A DNA stretch of 64,000 nt, from positions 1 to 64,000 of the forward strand of contig DASVLJ010000049.1 in the NCBI GenBank assembly GCA_036384915.1, read 5' to 3'. The DNA comes from PKWO01 sp036384915 (GTDB taxonomy: Bacteria > Pseudomonadota > Gammaproteobacteria > Burkholderiales > Burkholderiaceae_D). This document shows positions 25,400-36,600 of the stretch, piece by piece. A program made the position numbers and the translations under genes. Under the pieces are notes generated by a model that was given only the letters and a program-made list of their open reading frames with translations, did no database searches and was not told where the DNA came from. The first letter of the stretch is position 1, and each line of letters opens with the position of its first letter.

Positions 25400-26208
25400 T
25401 GTCACAGACCCTGGCCGAGCTGCAGAAGGATTCGCCCCTTGATGTGCTGGAAACGCGCATCCTGCTGATGCATGCGTTGGGCTTGTCGCGCACGCAGTTG
25501 GTCACACAATCCTCGCGTGAGCTGACGTCGGAAGAAACCACCGCGTTTGCCGCGCTCGCGGCAAGGCGAATTGCCGGCGAACCGATTGCCTACATCACCG
25601 GCGTTCGCGAATTTTACGGCTTGCCGTTTCGCGTCACCCCCGCCGTGCTGATCCCGCGCCCCGAAACGGAATTGCTGGTGGAATTGGCTATTGAGCGGCT
25701 GCCGCAGCGCGGCCGCGCGCTCGATCTCGGCACGGGTTCCGGCGCGATTGCCGTCGCCATCGCCCACACCCGGCCTGACGCCGCCGTGACCGCGCTCGAT
25801 GTGAGCGCCGACGCCTTGGCCGTTGCGCAAGGCAATGCCGAACGCAACGGCGCAAAAGTCGAATTCCTGCACAGCGACTGGTACGCCGCCGTCGCCGGAC
25901 GGCGCTTCGACGTGATCGTATCCAACCCGCCCTATATCGTCGCCGGAGACAGCCATCTCGCTCAGGGCGACCTGCGCTTCGAACCGCTCGGCGCCTTGAC
26001 CGACCATGCCGACGGTCTCTTCGCCATACGCCAACTATGTGCGGACGCCCAAAGCCACCTCGAACCCGGCGGCGCCATCTATATCGAGCACGGCTACGAC
26101 CAGGCAAAAGCCGTACGCGCCTTGCTTTCCGGACATGGTTTTGCCAATGTGCAAAGCTGGCGCGACCTTGCCGGAATTGAACGCGTCAGCGGTGCTACCT
26201 TGGCCTGA
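25399..26208 (+). CDS. prmC: Release factor glutamine N5-methyltransferase
   Basis: A 269-residue SAM-dependent enzyme that methylates the GGQ glutamine of release factors. The ATG at 25399 overlaps the dsbB stop by one base. It has the N-terminal helical domain, the SAM site ALDLGTGSGAIAVAIA (about residue 110), and the catalytic VSNPPYI motif near residue 175. The functional partner prfA lies upstream at 23045. Length agrees with the family. Confidence 0.96.
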   Translation: MSQTLAELQKDSPLDVLETRILLMHALGLSRTQLVTQSSRELTSEETTAFAALAARRIAGEPIAYITGVREFYGLPFRVTPAVLIPRPETELLVELAIERLPQRGRALDLGTGSGAIAVAIAHTRPDAAVTALDVSADALAVAQGNAERNGAKVEFLHSDWYAAVAGRRFDVIVSNPPYIVAGDSHLAQGDLRFEPLGALTDHADGLFAIRQLCADAQSHLEPGGAIYIEHGYDQAKAVRALLSGHGFANVQSWRDLAGIERVSGATLA

Positions 26209-26259
26209 TTTGCCGTATCATCACGCCTACCGTTTTTTGTTCCAACTCATTTCCGCTTC

Positions 26260-28611
<2,352 letters not shown>

Positions 28612-28677
28612 CAGTTTGCCAATTCCGGCGATGCCGCTTGGAATTACCTATAATGATGGCATATCACTTACCTGCCG

Positions 28678-28695
28678 CCCTCGCAAAAGCGAGGG
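28678..28695 (+). other. Short hairpin in the glutaredoxin leader
   Basis: CCCTCGC, AAAA loop, GCGAGGG. It lies 43 bases before the grxD-like ATG, after a TATAAT at 28649-28654. No T run follows, so it is not a typical terminator. Confidence 0.35.
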
Positions 28696-28738
28696 TTCGG
28701 GCGTGCCACGAATAGCGATTAACATTAGCGAGAATGCA

Positions 28739-29050
28739 ATGAGCGACGTACAAACCTGGATCAAAGAGACCGTCACCAGCAACCCGGTCGTCTTGTTCAT
28801 GAAGGGCACTGCCCAATTTCCCCAATGCGGCTTTTCCGGCCGTGCCGTGCAGTTGCTGAAGGCGGCCGGCGTGCAAAACCTGGTCACGGTCAACGTGCTG
28901 GAAGACGATGAAGTGCGCCAGGGCATCAAGGATTTTTCGCAATGGCCCACGATCCCCCAGCTTTACATCAAGGGCGAATTCATCGGCGGTTCGGACATTC
29001 TGGGCGAAATGTATGAATCGGGCGAATTGCAGACCTTGCTAAACGCCTGA
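28739..29050 (+). CDS. grxD: Monothiol glutaredoxin, Grx4 type
   Basis: A 103-residue cytosolic CGFS glutaredoxin. The ATG at 28739 gives MSDVQTWIKETV, and the active site is FPQCGFSGRAV with a single Cys of the CGFS motif near residue 31. The glutathione-binding elements WPTIPQLYIKGEFIGGSDI are complete. The family carries [2Fe-2S] clusters with BolA partners; a BolA gene is in this window at 59186. It is followed by ubiX with a one-base gap. Confidence 0.95.
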   Translation: MSDVQTWIKETVTSNPVVLFMKGTAQFPQCGFSGRAVQLLKAAGVQNLVTVNVLEDDEVRQGIKDFSQWPTIPQLYIKGEFIGGSDILGEMYESGELQTLLNA

Positions 29051-29051
29051 T

Positions 29052-29636
29052 ATGAGCCAAGCGCGGCGCCTGATCGTCGCCATCACCGGCGCGACGGGTG
29101 CAGTCTACGGCGTGCGCCTGTTGCAGGCGCTATCCGCCATACCGGGCATGGAAACGCACGCGGTTGTGTCCGATGCCGGCGTCCTGAATCTGCATCAGGA
29201 ACTTGGCATGAGCCGCAAGGATGCCGAAGCGCTGGCGCATCACGTGCACAACCCGCGCGACATCGGTGCCGCGATTGCCAGCGGCTCCTTCCTTTCCGAC
29301 GGCATGATCGTCGCCCCTTGTTCGATGAAAACGCTGGCTTCCGTGGCGCACGGCTTGTCGGACAACCTGATCGCGCGCGCGGCCGACGTGATCCTCAAGG
29401 AACGGCGCAAGCTCGTGCTGATGGTGCGCGAAACCCCGTTCAATCTGGCCCACCTGCGCAACATGACTGCGGTGACCGAGATGGGCGGCATCATCTTCCC
29501 GCCGCTGCCAGGTTTTTATCACAAGCCGCAGACCATGGACGACATGGTCGATCACACCATAGGCCGCGTGCTCGACCTGTTCGACATCCCGCATACGCTG
29601 ACGCCGCGCTGGAATGGCTTGAAGCCGGAAGCTTGA
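29052..29636 (+). CDS. ubiX: Flavin prenyltransferase UbiX
   Basis: A 194-residue enzyme that makes prenylated FMN for the UbiD decarboxylase of ubiquinone synthesis. The N-terminus LIVAITGATGAVYGVRLLQAL is the FMN-binding Rossmann motif; GMIVAPCSMKTLASVAHGLS and VRETPFNLAHLRNM are the substrate and phosphate-binding segments. ATG at 29052, one base after the glutaredoxin stop, so the two are cotranscribed. ubiD is not in the window. Confidence 0.95.
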   Translation: MSQARRLIVAITGATGAVYGVRLLQALSAIPGMETHAVVSDAGVLNLHQELGMSRKDAEALAHHVHNPRDIGAAIASGSFLSDGMIVAPCSMKTLASVAHGLSDNLIARAADVILKERRKLVLMVRETPFNLAHLRNMTAVTEMGGIIFPPLPGFYHKPQTMDDMVDHTIGRVLDLFDIPHTLTPRWNGLKPEA

Positions 29637-29790
29637 GCGCAATTTCCACATGGAAACATTGTTGCGCGGAATGCCCTTACCGCCGCCTTTCCACCATAAA
29701 GATTTGATGGCACGCACATAGGGTGTTACCCTGCAGAATTCCAGCGCCCCAATCAAAACAGGCGCAGCGTCAAGCCCCATGAGGATAACC

Positions 29791-30312
29791 ATGCAAAAAC
29801 GCGCCACCACTCTGCAAGCCGGCTTCACCTTGATCGAATTGATCGTCGTGATCCTCATCCTCGGCATCCTGGCCGCGACCGCCTTGCCCAAATTCCTGAG
29901 CCTTGCCTCCGACGCGCGCATCGCGTCCTTGAATGGGGTGAAAGGCGCGTTCACATCCACCGCGGTCATGGCGCATGGTAAATGGCTCGTGACCGCCCCG
30001 CCGCCCACCACCATCATCGTGGAAGGCGCCACCATCACCTACGCCACCAGCGCCGTATCGGGCTATCCAAAGGCAGATGCCGGCTTCGTCGCGGCGGCGG
30101 GCATCAACACCACCGACTACACCATCATCCCCCCCGGCTCAAGCGGCAGCGCCAATGCCCCGGCGACTTCGGCAACCCAAATCGCCGTCATCCCCAACAG
30201 CGTTGCCAATACGCCCACCGGCGCAACTTGCTACGCGATGTACACCGAACCTGCCACCACGACCACCGCGCCGACTTATACCGTTGGGCCGAACAACGTG
30301 CCAAGCTGCTAA
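29791..30312 (+). CDS. Type IV prepilin-like protein (MSHA/PilA-like)
   Basis: A 173-residue pilin-like protein. The ATG at 29791 is chosen because GAGG lies 7-10 bases upstream; an ATG at 29779 would also be in frame. The leader ends at AG before FTLIELIVVILILGILAATALPKF, the class III signal cleaved and methylated by prepilin peptidase PilD, with Glu at +5. The C-terminal half is Ala/Thr/Pro-rich with Cys at TGATCYAM and at the C-terminal VPSC, a possible disulfide loop. No pilus assembly genes are adjacent, so the system it serves is unknown. Confidence 0.85.
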   Translation: MQKRATTLQAGFTLIELIVVILILGILAATALPKFLSLASDARIASLNGVKGAFTSTAVMAHGKWLVTAPPPTTIIVEGATITYATSAVSGYPKADAGFVAAAGINTTDYTIIPPGSSGSANAPATSATQIAVIPNSVANTPTGATCYAMYTEPATTTTAPTYTVGPNNVPSC

Positions 30313-30343
30313 ACAGCATCGCGGATCATCGGGGAGCGGCTGT

Positions 30344-30374
30344 TTGACACCCCGCCGTTTGAAACTCATATAAT
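30344..30374 (+). promoter_or_regulatory. Probable promoter of the M16 peptidase
   Basis: -35 TTGACA (30344-30349) and -10 TATAAT (30369-30374), both perfect, with a 19-base spacer, longer than ideal. The start codon is at 30466. Confidence 0.55.
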
Positions 30375-30391
30375 CGTTGTCGAAGCACGAA

Positions 30392-30415
30392 TGCCTGGAC
30401 CATGTGGTTCAGGCA
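30392..30415 (+). other. Leader hairpin of the M16 peptidase gene
   Basis: 10-bp stem with one G-U pair (TGCCTGGACC / GGTTCAGGCA) and loop ATGT, followed by a short T run, located right after the presumed transcription start. It could attenuate or stabilise the mRNA. Confidence 0.35.
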
Positions 30416-30465
30416 TTTCCATAACTACGTCCGACAACCCTGACACGCGACTCCAGGAGACCCGC

Positions 30466-33243
30466 ATGAGTATCAGACGCGCCCTTGCCCTTGCTTTCGC
30501 ACCTGCCCTCGTATTTGCCCTGCTGCCGGCCGCGCACGCTGTTGCGGCAAAAACAGAAACCAAGCCGACGGTCGACATCGCCATCCCCGATATCCCCTAC
30601 ACCATGTTCAAGCTGAAGAACGGCTTGACCGTGCTGGTGCACGAAGACCACAAGACGCCCGTGGTGGCCGTCAACACCTGGTACCACGTCGGCTCCAAGA
30701 ATGAAAAACCGGGCAAGACCGGCTTCGCCCACCTGTACGAGCATCTGATGTTTTCAGGCAGCGAAAACTTCGACCATGTCTACATCTCGGCCCTGCAGCG
30801 CATCGGTGCAACCGACATGAACGGCACGACCAACACCGACCGCACCAACTACTTCGAAAACGTGCCGACCTCGATGCTGGACTACGCGCTGTTCGCCGAA
30901 AGCGACCGCATGGGCCATCTCTTACCCGTGCTCGACCAAAAGAAACTCGACCTGCAGCGCGGTGTGGTGCAAAACGAAAAGCGCCAGGGCGAGAACCAGC
31001 CCTATGGTGTGACGCGCCAACTGCTGACCGAAAATACTTTCCCGGCGGGCCACCCGTATTCCTGGACCACCATCGGCTCGATGGCCGATCTCGACGCCGC
31101 CTCAATGGCGGACGTGCAGGATTGGTTCAAGACCAACTACGGGCCGAACAACGTGGTGCTGGTGCTGGCCGGCGACATCACGCCCGAGCAGGCGAAGGAA
31201 AAGGTCGAGAAATACTACGGCGACATCCCGGCCGGCCCGCCCTTGGCGCACCAGGAAGAATGGATCGCCAAGCGCACCGGCACGCACCGCGGCACCGTGG
31301 CCGACCGCGTGCCGCAGGGCCGCGTCTACCGCACCTGGAACGTGCCTGGATTCGGCACCCCGGACATGGCCACGCTGGACCTGGCCGCCCACATCCTGGG
31401 CGACGGCAAGACGTCGCGGCTGTACAAGCGCCTGGTGTACAAGGACCAGGTGGCCACCGGCGTATCGGCCTACAACGAATCGCGCGAAATCGCCGGCATC
31501 TTCACGATCAGCCTGACGGCGCAACCCGGCGGCGACCTCGCCAGGATGGAAAAAGAAGGCGACGAAGAACTGCAAAAGATGCTGAAGGACGGCGTGAGCG
31601 AAGCCGAACTGCAAACCGCCAAGACCGCCATCCTGGCCGATTACACGCGCATCGTCGAACGCATAGGCGGCTTCGGCGGCAAGAGCGACTTGCTGGCACG
31701 CTGCACCACTTTCACCGGCAAGCCCGATTGCTATAAGGATTACCTGAAGCAGATCAAGGCGGCCACGCCGGCCTCGGTCAAGAAAGCCATGAACCAATGG
31801 CTCTCCGACGGCGACTATGTGCTGACGGTCACGCCCTACCCGTCCAATCTCTCCACCACGGCCAAGCTGGACCGCAGCAAGGGCCCCACGGAAGGCCATG
31901 CCGAATCGCTGAACCTGCCCGCCATGCAGACGGCCACGCTGCCCAATGGTTTGAAACTCGTCGTAGCCGAGCGCCACAGCGCGCCGGTGGTCGATTTCTC
32001 GTTGATGGTTGATGCCGGCTATGCATCCGACACGCCGGACAAGACCGGCCTGGCCAGCCTGACCAATGCCATGCTCGACGAAGGCACAACCAAGCGCGAC
32101 GCGCTCAAGATCGGTGAAGAATTCGAAGCGCTCGGCGCCGAATACGGCAGCTCGGTCAACCTCGATGGCGCCTTCGTCAACCTCAACACCTTGAAGGCCA
32201 CCATGCCGCAGGCGCTCGACATCTATGCCGACGTCATCCTGCACCCGTCCTTCGCGCAAGCCGATTTCGAACGCCTGAAAAAAGACCGGCTGGCCGCCAT
32301 CGCCCGCGAAAAGACTACGCCGAGTTCCATGGCCACGCGTGTGTTGCCGGAACTGCTGTTCGGTAAAAACCACCCCTACGGCTATCCGCTATCGGGCAAC
32401 GGCAGCGCAGAAGCCGTCGCTACAATGACGCGCGACGACCTCGTCAATTACCACAAGGCCTGGTTCAAGCCCAACAACGCCACGCTGCTGGTTGTGGGCG
32501 ACACCACGCTAGCCGAAGTGAAACCGCTGGTAGAGAAAGCATTCGCCGGCTGGACCGCAGGCGAAGTACCGAAGAAAACCATCCCGCATGCAGCGCAACC
32601 GGAAAAGAGCGTGGTCTACCTGCTGGACCGCCCCGGCTCGCAACAAAGCGTGATCGTCGCCGCGCAACTCGCCCCGCCGATGAACGCACCGGACGCCATC
32701 CCGCTGGCGCTGGCCAACGAAGTATTCGGCGGCAGCTTCAGCGCCCGCATCAACATGAACCTGCGCGAAGACAAACATTGGTCTTATGGCGTGCGCGCGC
32801 AGCTGATCAACGGCGAAAGCCAGCGCATCTACGCCAGCTTCTCACCGGTGCAATCGGACAAAACCGAGGAAGCCATGGCAGAACTGGCCAAGGAATACCA
32901 CGGCATAGTAAGCACCAAGCCGATCACGGCGGAAGAATTAAAGAACGCCCAAGCCAACGAAACCCTGGCCCTCCCCGGCGCCATGGAAACCGACGGCGCC
33001 GTAGCCCGCACCTATGCCAGCGTGCTGCAATACAAGCTGCCGCTGGATTACTTCAACACCGTCACGGCCAAGGTGCTGGCGCTGACGCCGGAGCAAGTCA
33101 ACGCCGAGGCGAAGCAGGCGATTCTGCCGGATCGGCTGGTCTGGATTGTGGTGGGAGATATGAGCAAGGTTGAAGCCGGGGTGCGGAAGCTTAACCTTGG
33201 GGAGGTGCATAAGATTGATGTGGATGGAAATCCTGTGAACTAA
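30466..33243 (+). CDS. M16 family (insulinase/pitrilysin) zinc peptidase, secreted
   Basis: A 925-residue periplasmic metallopeptidase. The ATG at 30466 has CCAGGAG upstream and starts the signal peptide MSIRRALALAFAPALVFALL, cleaved after AHA. The zinc site HLYEH (inverted HxxEH, about residue 90) is present, with a downstream Glu in VVQNEKRQGEN (about residue 170). Two M16 repeats follow: the catalytic half to about residue 470, then a second half (LPAMQTATLPNGLKLVVAER) lacking the metal motif, as is usual. Terminated at 33249-33273. Substrates unknown. Confidence 0.93.
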   Translation: MSIRRALALAFAPALVFALLPAAHAVAAKTETKPTVDIAIPDIPYTMFKLKNGLTVLVHEDHKTPVVAVNTWYHVGSKNEKPGKTGFAHLYEHLMFSGSENFDHVYISALQRIGATDMNGTTNTDRTNYFENVPTSMLDYALFAESDRMGHLLPVLDQKKLDLQRGVVQNEKRQGENQPYGVTRQLLTENTFPAGHPYSWTTIGSMADLDAASMADVQDWFKTNYGPNNVVLVLAGDITPEQAKEKVEKYYGDIPAGPPLAHQEEWIAKRTGTHRGTVADRVPQGRVYRTWNVPGFGTPDMATLDLAAHILGDGKTSRLYKRLVYKDQVATGVSAYNESREIAGIFTISLTAQPGGDLARMEKEGDEELQKMLKDGVSEAELQTAKTAILADYTRIVERIGGFGGKSDLLARCTTFTGKPDCYKDYLKQIKAATPASVKKAMNQWLSDGDYVLTVTPYPSNLSTTAKLDRSKGPTEGHAESLNLPAMQTATLPNGLKLVVAERHSAPVVDFSLMVDAGYASDTPDKTGLASLTNAMLDEGTTKRDALKIGEEFEALGAEYGSSVNLDGAFVNLNTLKATMPQALDIYADVILHPSFAQADFERLKKDRLAAIAREKTTPSSMATRVLPELLFGKNHPYGYPLSGNGSAEAVATMTRDDLVNYHKAWFKPNNATLLVVGDTTLAEVKPLVEKAFAGWTAGEVPKKTIPHAAQPEKSVVYLLDRPGSQQSVIVAAQLAPPMNAPDAIPLALANEVFGGSFSARINMNLREDKHWSYGVRAQLINGESQRIYASFSPVQSDKTEEAMAELAKEYHGIVSTKPITAEELKNAQANETLALPGAMETDGAVARTYASVLQYKLPLDYFNTVTAKVLALTPEQVNAEAKQAILPDRLVWIVVGDMSKVEAGVRKLNLGEVHKIDVDGNPVN

Positions 33244-33248
33244 ACCAT

Positions 33249-33273
33249 TAACGCCCCGTTTATCGGGGCGTTA
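33249..33273 (+). terminator. Intrinsic terminator of the M16 peptidase
   Basis: TAACGCCCCG (33249-33258) / CGGGGCGTTA (33264-33273) with a 5-base loop and a trailing TTC. It starts a few bases after the stop codon. Confidence 0.85.
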
Positions 33274-33358
33274 TTCAATCCCCTTGACGCAATCCCCGTT
33301 GGACACTGCATCGAGAGCGCCTATTCTGAGCTGGGAAGGGATTGCTATGGATACGAAA

Positions 33359-33570
33359 TTATTGCTCAGGACCGTGGGATACAGTCACATACGACGGAAG
33401 GCGCCACGCTTTTCCGACATAAAACTGCCCGTCTTTGTAGATTTCGAATGAAGTCAAACGGATACGGGTCCATTCGATCCCTGGATGCACGGTCGCAGTC
33501 CATTCGCCCGAAATATCGCATTCGGTTCATAAACACGAAGCCCCGGATCGACCTTATCAATTTCAGTTGA
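33359..33570 (-). pseudogene. Frameshifted remnant of an unknown gene
   Basis: On the minus strand, one frame reads STEIDKVDPGLRVYEPN (from 33570), and a second frame reads on from 33526 as ECDISGEWTATVHPGIEWT, continuing through SFEIYKDGQFYVGKAWRLP to a TAA at 33359-33361. The two join sensibly around 33520 through a frameshift, and together look like the C-terminal end of a globular protein. No start codon or upstream part remains; the left neighbour is the M16 terminator and the right neighbour a terminator hairpin. Family not recognised. Confidence 0.45.
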
Positions 33571-33573
33571 GCG

Positions 33574-33609
33574 AAAAACGCCCCAGGTTGCAAGCCGTGG
33601 GACGTTTTT
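33574..33609 (-). terminator. Intrinsic terminator of the RsaA-like gene
   Basis: AAAAACGCCCCA (33574-33585) pairs with TGGGACGTTTTT (33598-33609) with one G-U in minus-strand RNA; a T run follows on the minus strand. It is 38 bases beyond the stop of the giant gene. Confidence 0.85.
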
Positions 33610-33646
33610 TCCGGGGGTGTGACACGAGCCGGCTTGCGGCTTCGTA

Positions 33647-36600
33647 CTACGCCAGGGTCAGCGCGTGTCCCGTAAAGGACGCAGTGCTCAGGTCATGCGC
33701 GCCGATCAGTTCAATGATAGTGTCTCCCGTCAGCGTCTGCGCATTACCTGTCGCAGATTGTTCGACCAGATACGTATTGCCGCCGAACTGGAACCACGCC
33801 ACCTGGTGCTGCGCCGAATTCGCCAGGGAAGCGCTGATCCAGTCCGACAGGTTCGATATGTTGCCCGAGTTCGCCGTGACGTCCGTAGATTGCGTCGCAT
33901 GCAGTGCACCTCCGGCGGAGTCGCCCGAGAACGTCAGCGTATCGCCCGCTTGCGTACCGGCAATCGAGCTGATCGCGGTATTGCTGGCGTTCACGCCGAC
34001 CGTGATCGCATCGACGCCGGTATGGGCGCCCAGAGTGATGCTCATGTTGCCCGTATCGCCGATGGCGATCGTATTCGCGCCGGTGCCGACGGTGATGCTG
34101 CCGCTTGCGCCGGCCGCCGTCGCGCTGATCGTGTTGGCGCCGTTGCCCGCGCTGACCGTCAGCGTCGTGGCTGCCGAGACCGTGATGCCGTTGTTGCCGT
34201 TGCCGGCCGTGATCGACACGGTCGTCGCGTTCAGGGCCGACGCCGTGTTGTTGCCGTCACCAAGGGTGAAGCTGACGCTTGCAGCGGCATTGGCCGTTTC
34301 GTGCTCGGCCAGGCCGTTCGCGCCGGTCACCGTGATGTTGGACGTGCCTGCGGTGCCGTCGGTCACGCTGTCGGCGCCTTTGCCCAAGATGATCGAGTGC
34401 GTGGAACCGGCCGCACCGCCGCTCAGGTTGACGGTGTCGTTGCCATCGCCGAGCGTGATGCTGTTCGTGGTACCCGATGGCGTAGCATCCGAGGCAGAGA
34501 ACGATACCACGGCGTTGTCGGTCTGGCCCGCGACGGTGATGCCGGTGGCGCCGCTCGGTGTCGCACTGTCGACAACCGTCAGCCCGACGTTGCCGTTCAA
34601 CGTCAGGTTCATCAGCGGCGCATCGAGCCCGGAAGTGAGCGAGAAAGTGCCATTGCTGGTGTTGACGCTGTTTTGCAAGGTCAGGGTCGAGAGCTGGCTG
34701 TCCGACAGCGTGCCGATAACGATGGCTGCGGCATTGTTGTCGTCGAATTCCAGAGTGCTTGCCGTGCTCGAGATGGTGCCGAAATTCTCTCCCGCTGCAC
34801 CCGTCATCGTCAGCGTATTGAGGGAATTTACCGTCAGCGCCGAAATCGTGGCTGCCGTGTCGCTGCTGGACACGGTCAAGGTGCTATGGGCATCGTGCAA
34901 GGTTCCAATCGTGGTCGCGCTGCCGGAGAAATTGAGCATGCCGATATTGGTATCGTACAAGGTCGAAATGGTGGTCGCAGACAACGCGTGAAGCGAAACG
35001 CTTCCCAAGCCGACGCTGAGACCGTCCATCAAGGTCACTTGGTTCACCGTCGCCGCGCCGCCTCCCCCCGTGCCTAAAGTCAGCACAACTGCGTCGGACG
35101 AACCGGTAATGTCTGCCGTTTGCAGCGTCACATTGTTGCCGAAAGAGCCTTCGATGCGCAGGGTGCTGCCCTGCGCTGCATTGGTGAAGACTATCGGTGC
35201 GCCGGCCGTGTCCTGGTTCACATCGAACGACGTCACGGAAGTTCCGCCGGTGTAGCTCGCCATGTCGAACGTGCCGCTGGTGCTGCCGGAAACGCCGAGA
35301 ATTTCCACATGCGAAACGTGAGCCAATGCGCTGACGCTGGCAGCGCCGTCGTTGACGAGCACAATCTCGTTACCTACGGCCGTTCCGCCGTCGATAATGC
35401 CGGTCGGCGTTCCCGTCACGGCAATCAGGTCGGCACCGCTGCCGCCGGTGAAGCTTTGGCCCGCAGCCAGCGCGACATCGATGGTACCGGACGACGCGGA
35501 AGCATCGATCGTTGCGGTGGCTTTCAGGCCGCTCAGGTTGGCCGCGAACAGGCCCGCGCCGCTCAGGGTCAAAGTGCCGGCATTCGCGGCACTGAAGGAC
35601 TGTTGTGCCGTCCATGGGGTTTGCGAATCGTTGAGGCCGGCTGAATCGCTCACGGCGATGCCCGTGGCCGCAGCGAACGAGAACATCGCCTGGTTTGATT
35701 GCGAAGTAGCTGCTGTGATATTGACAGTTGTGGCTGTCGCATCGGTGAATGTGCCGCCGCCTGCACCGTCGAGCGTCAAGCCAAGCGTACGGGTGCCGGC
35801 TGCCGCATTGACCGTTGCACCGAAGCCCGAGCCGGCGATGGTCAGCGAAGCAAGCGCATTGCTGTCCAGCGTTGCGGTACTGGAGAGATTGGTCAGGGCG
35901 GCCGTAGCCAGGGTGTTCGTTGTGGCGGTGCCGAAGTTGGCATCCTGGATCAGGGCCCCCTTGCCGCCAGTCAAATCGACGGTCGTGCCGGCATCGACGA
36001 TGGTCACGTTGACGTTGTTGCCGACGGTGACGTTATCGGTACCGACCGAAGCGGTCACATTGAGCGTGCCGAGTTTGCTCCAGGACGAGTAGTCTCCGCC
36101 CACGGCTTCGCTCGACTGGATATTCAAGACAGTCATGCCGCCGATCGTGGCGCCGCCGGGAATGGCCATGGTCCCGCCGGTGCCCGAATCGACAATGTTC
36201 AGGATATTCACCGAACCGCTCGCACCACCTGTCAACACGTCGCCCGCATTAAGCGTGGCACCGTTGCCCAAGGTGGCGTTGAAGGTGTTGGTCAAGGCAT
36301 TGCCGGTGAAGCTATCGGTACCCGTAGTCAGCGTAAAGACGGCCGTGGCAGGCGTGCTGTTGCCGCTGCCGCCGTTGAGCAGCAAGGTGCCGTTCGTACC
36401 GATGGATGTGCTGCCGAAGCTGTAGCCGGCCCCCGTTAATTCGATGACGGAGTCGCCGCCATTGAGGACGCCCGCGTCGCCTGCGGATGCGGTATCGATC
36501 ACATACGTGTTGCCGCCTTGCTGGAACCAGACCACGCCGCCCGCGCTTTGCGGCACGACGCCGTTTTTGCCCGTTGCCGCAGCAATCCAGCCGGCGAGGC

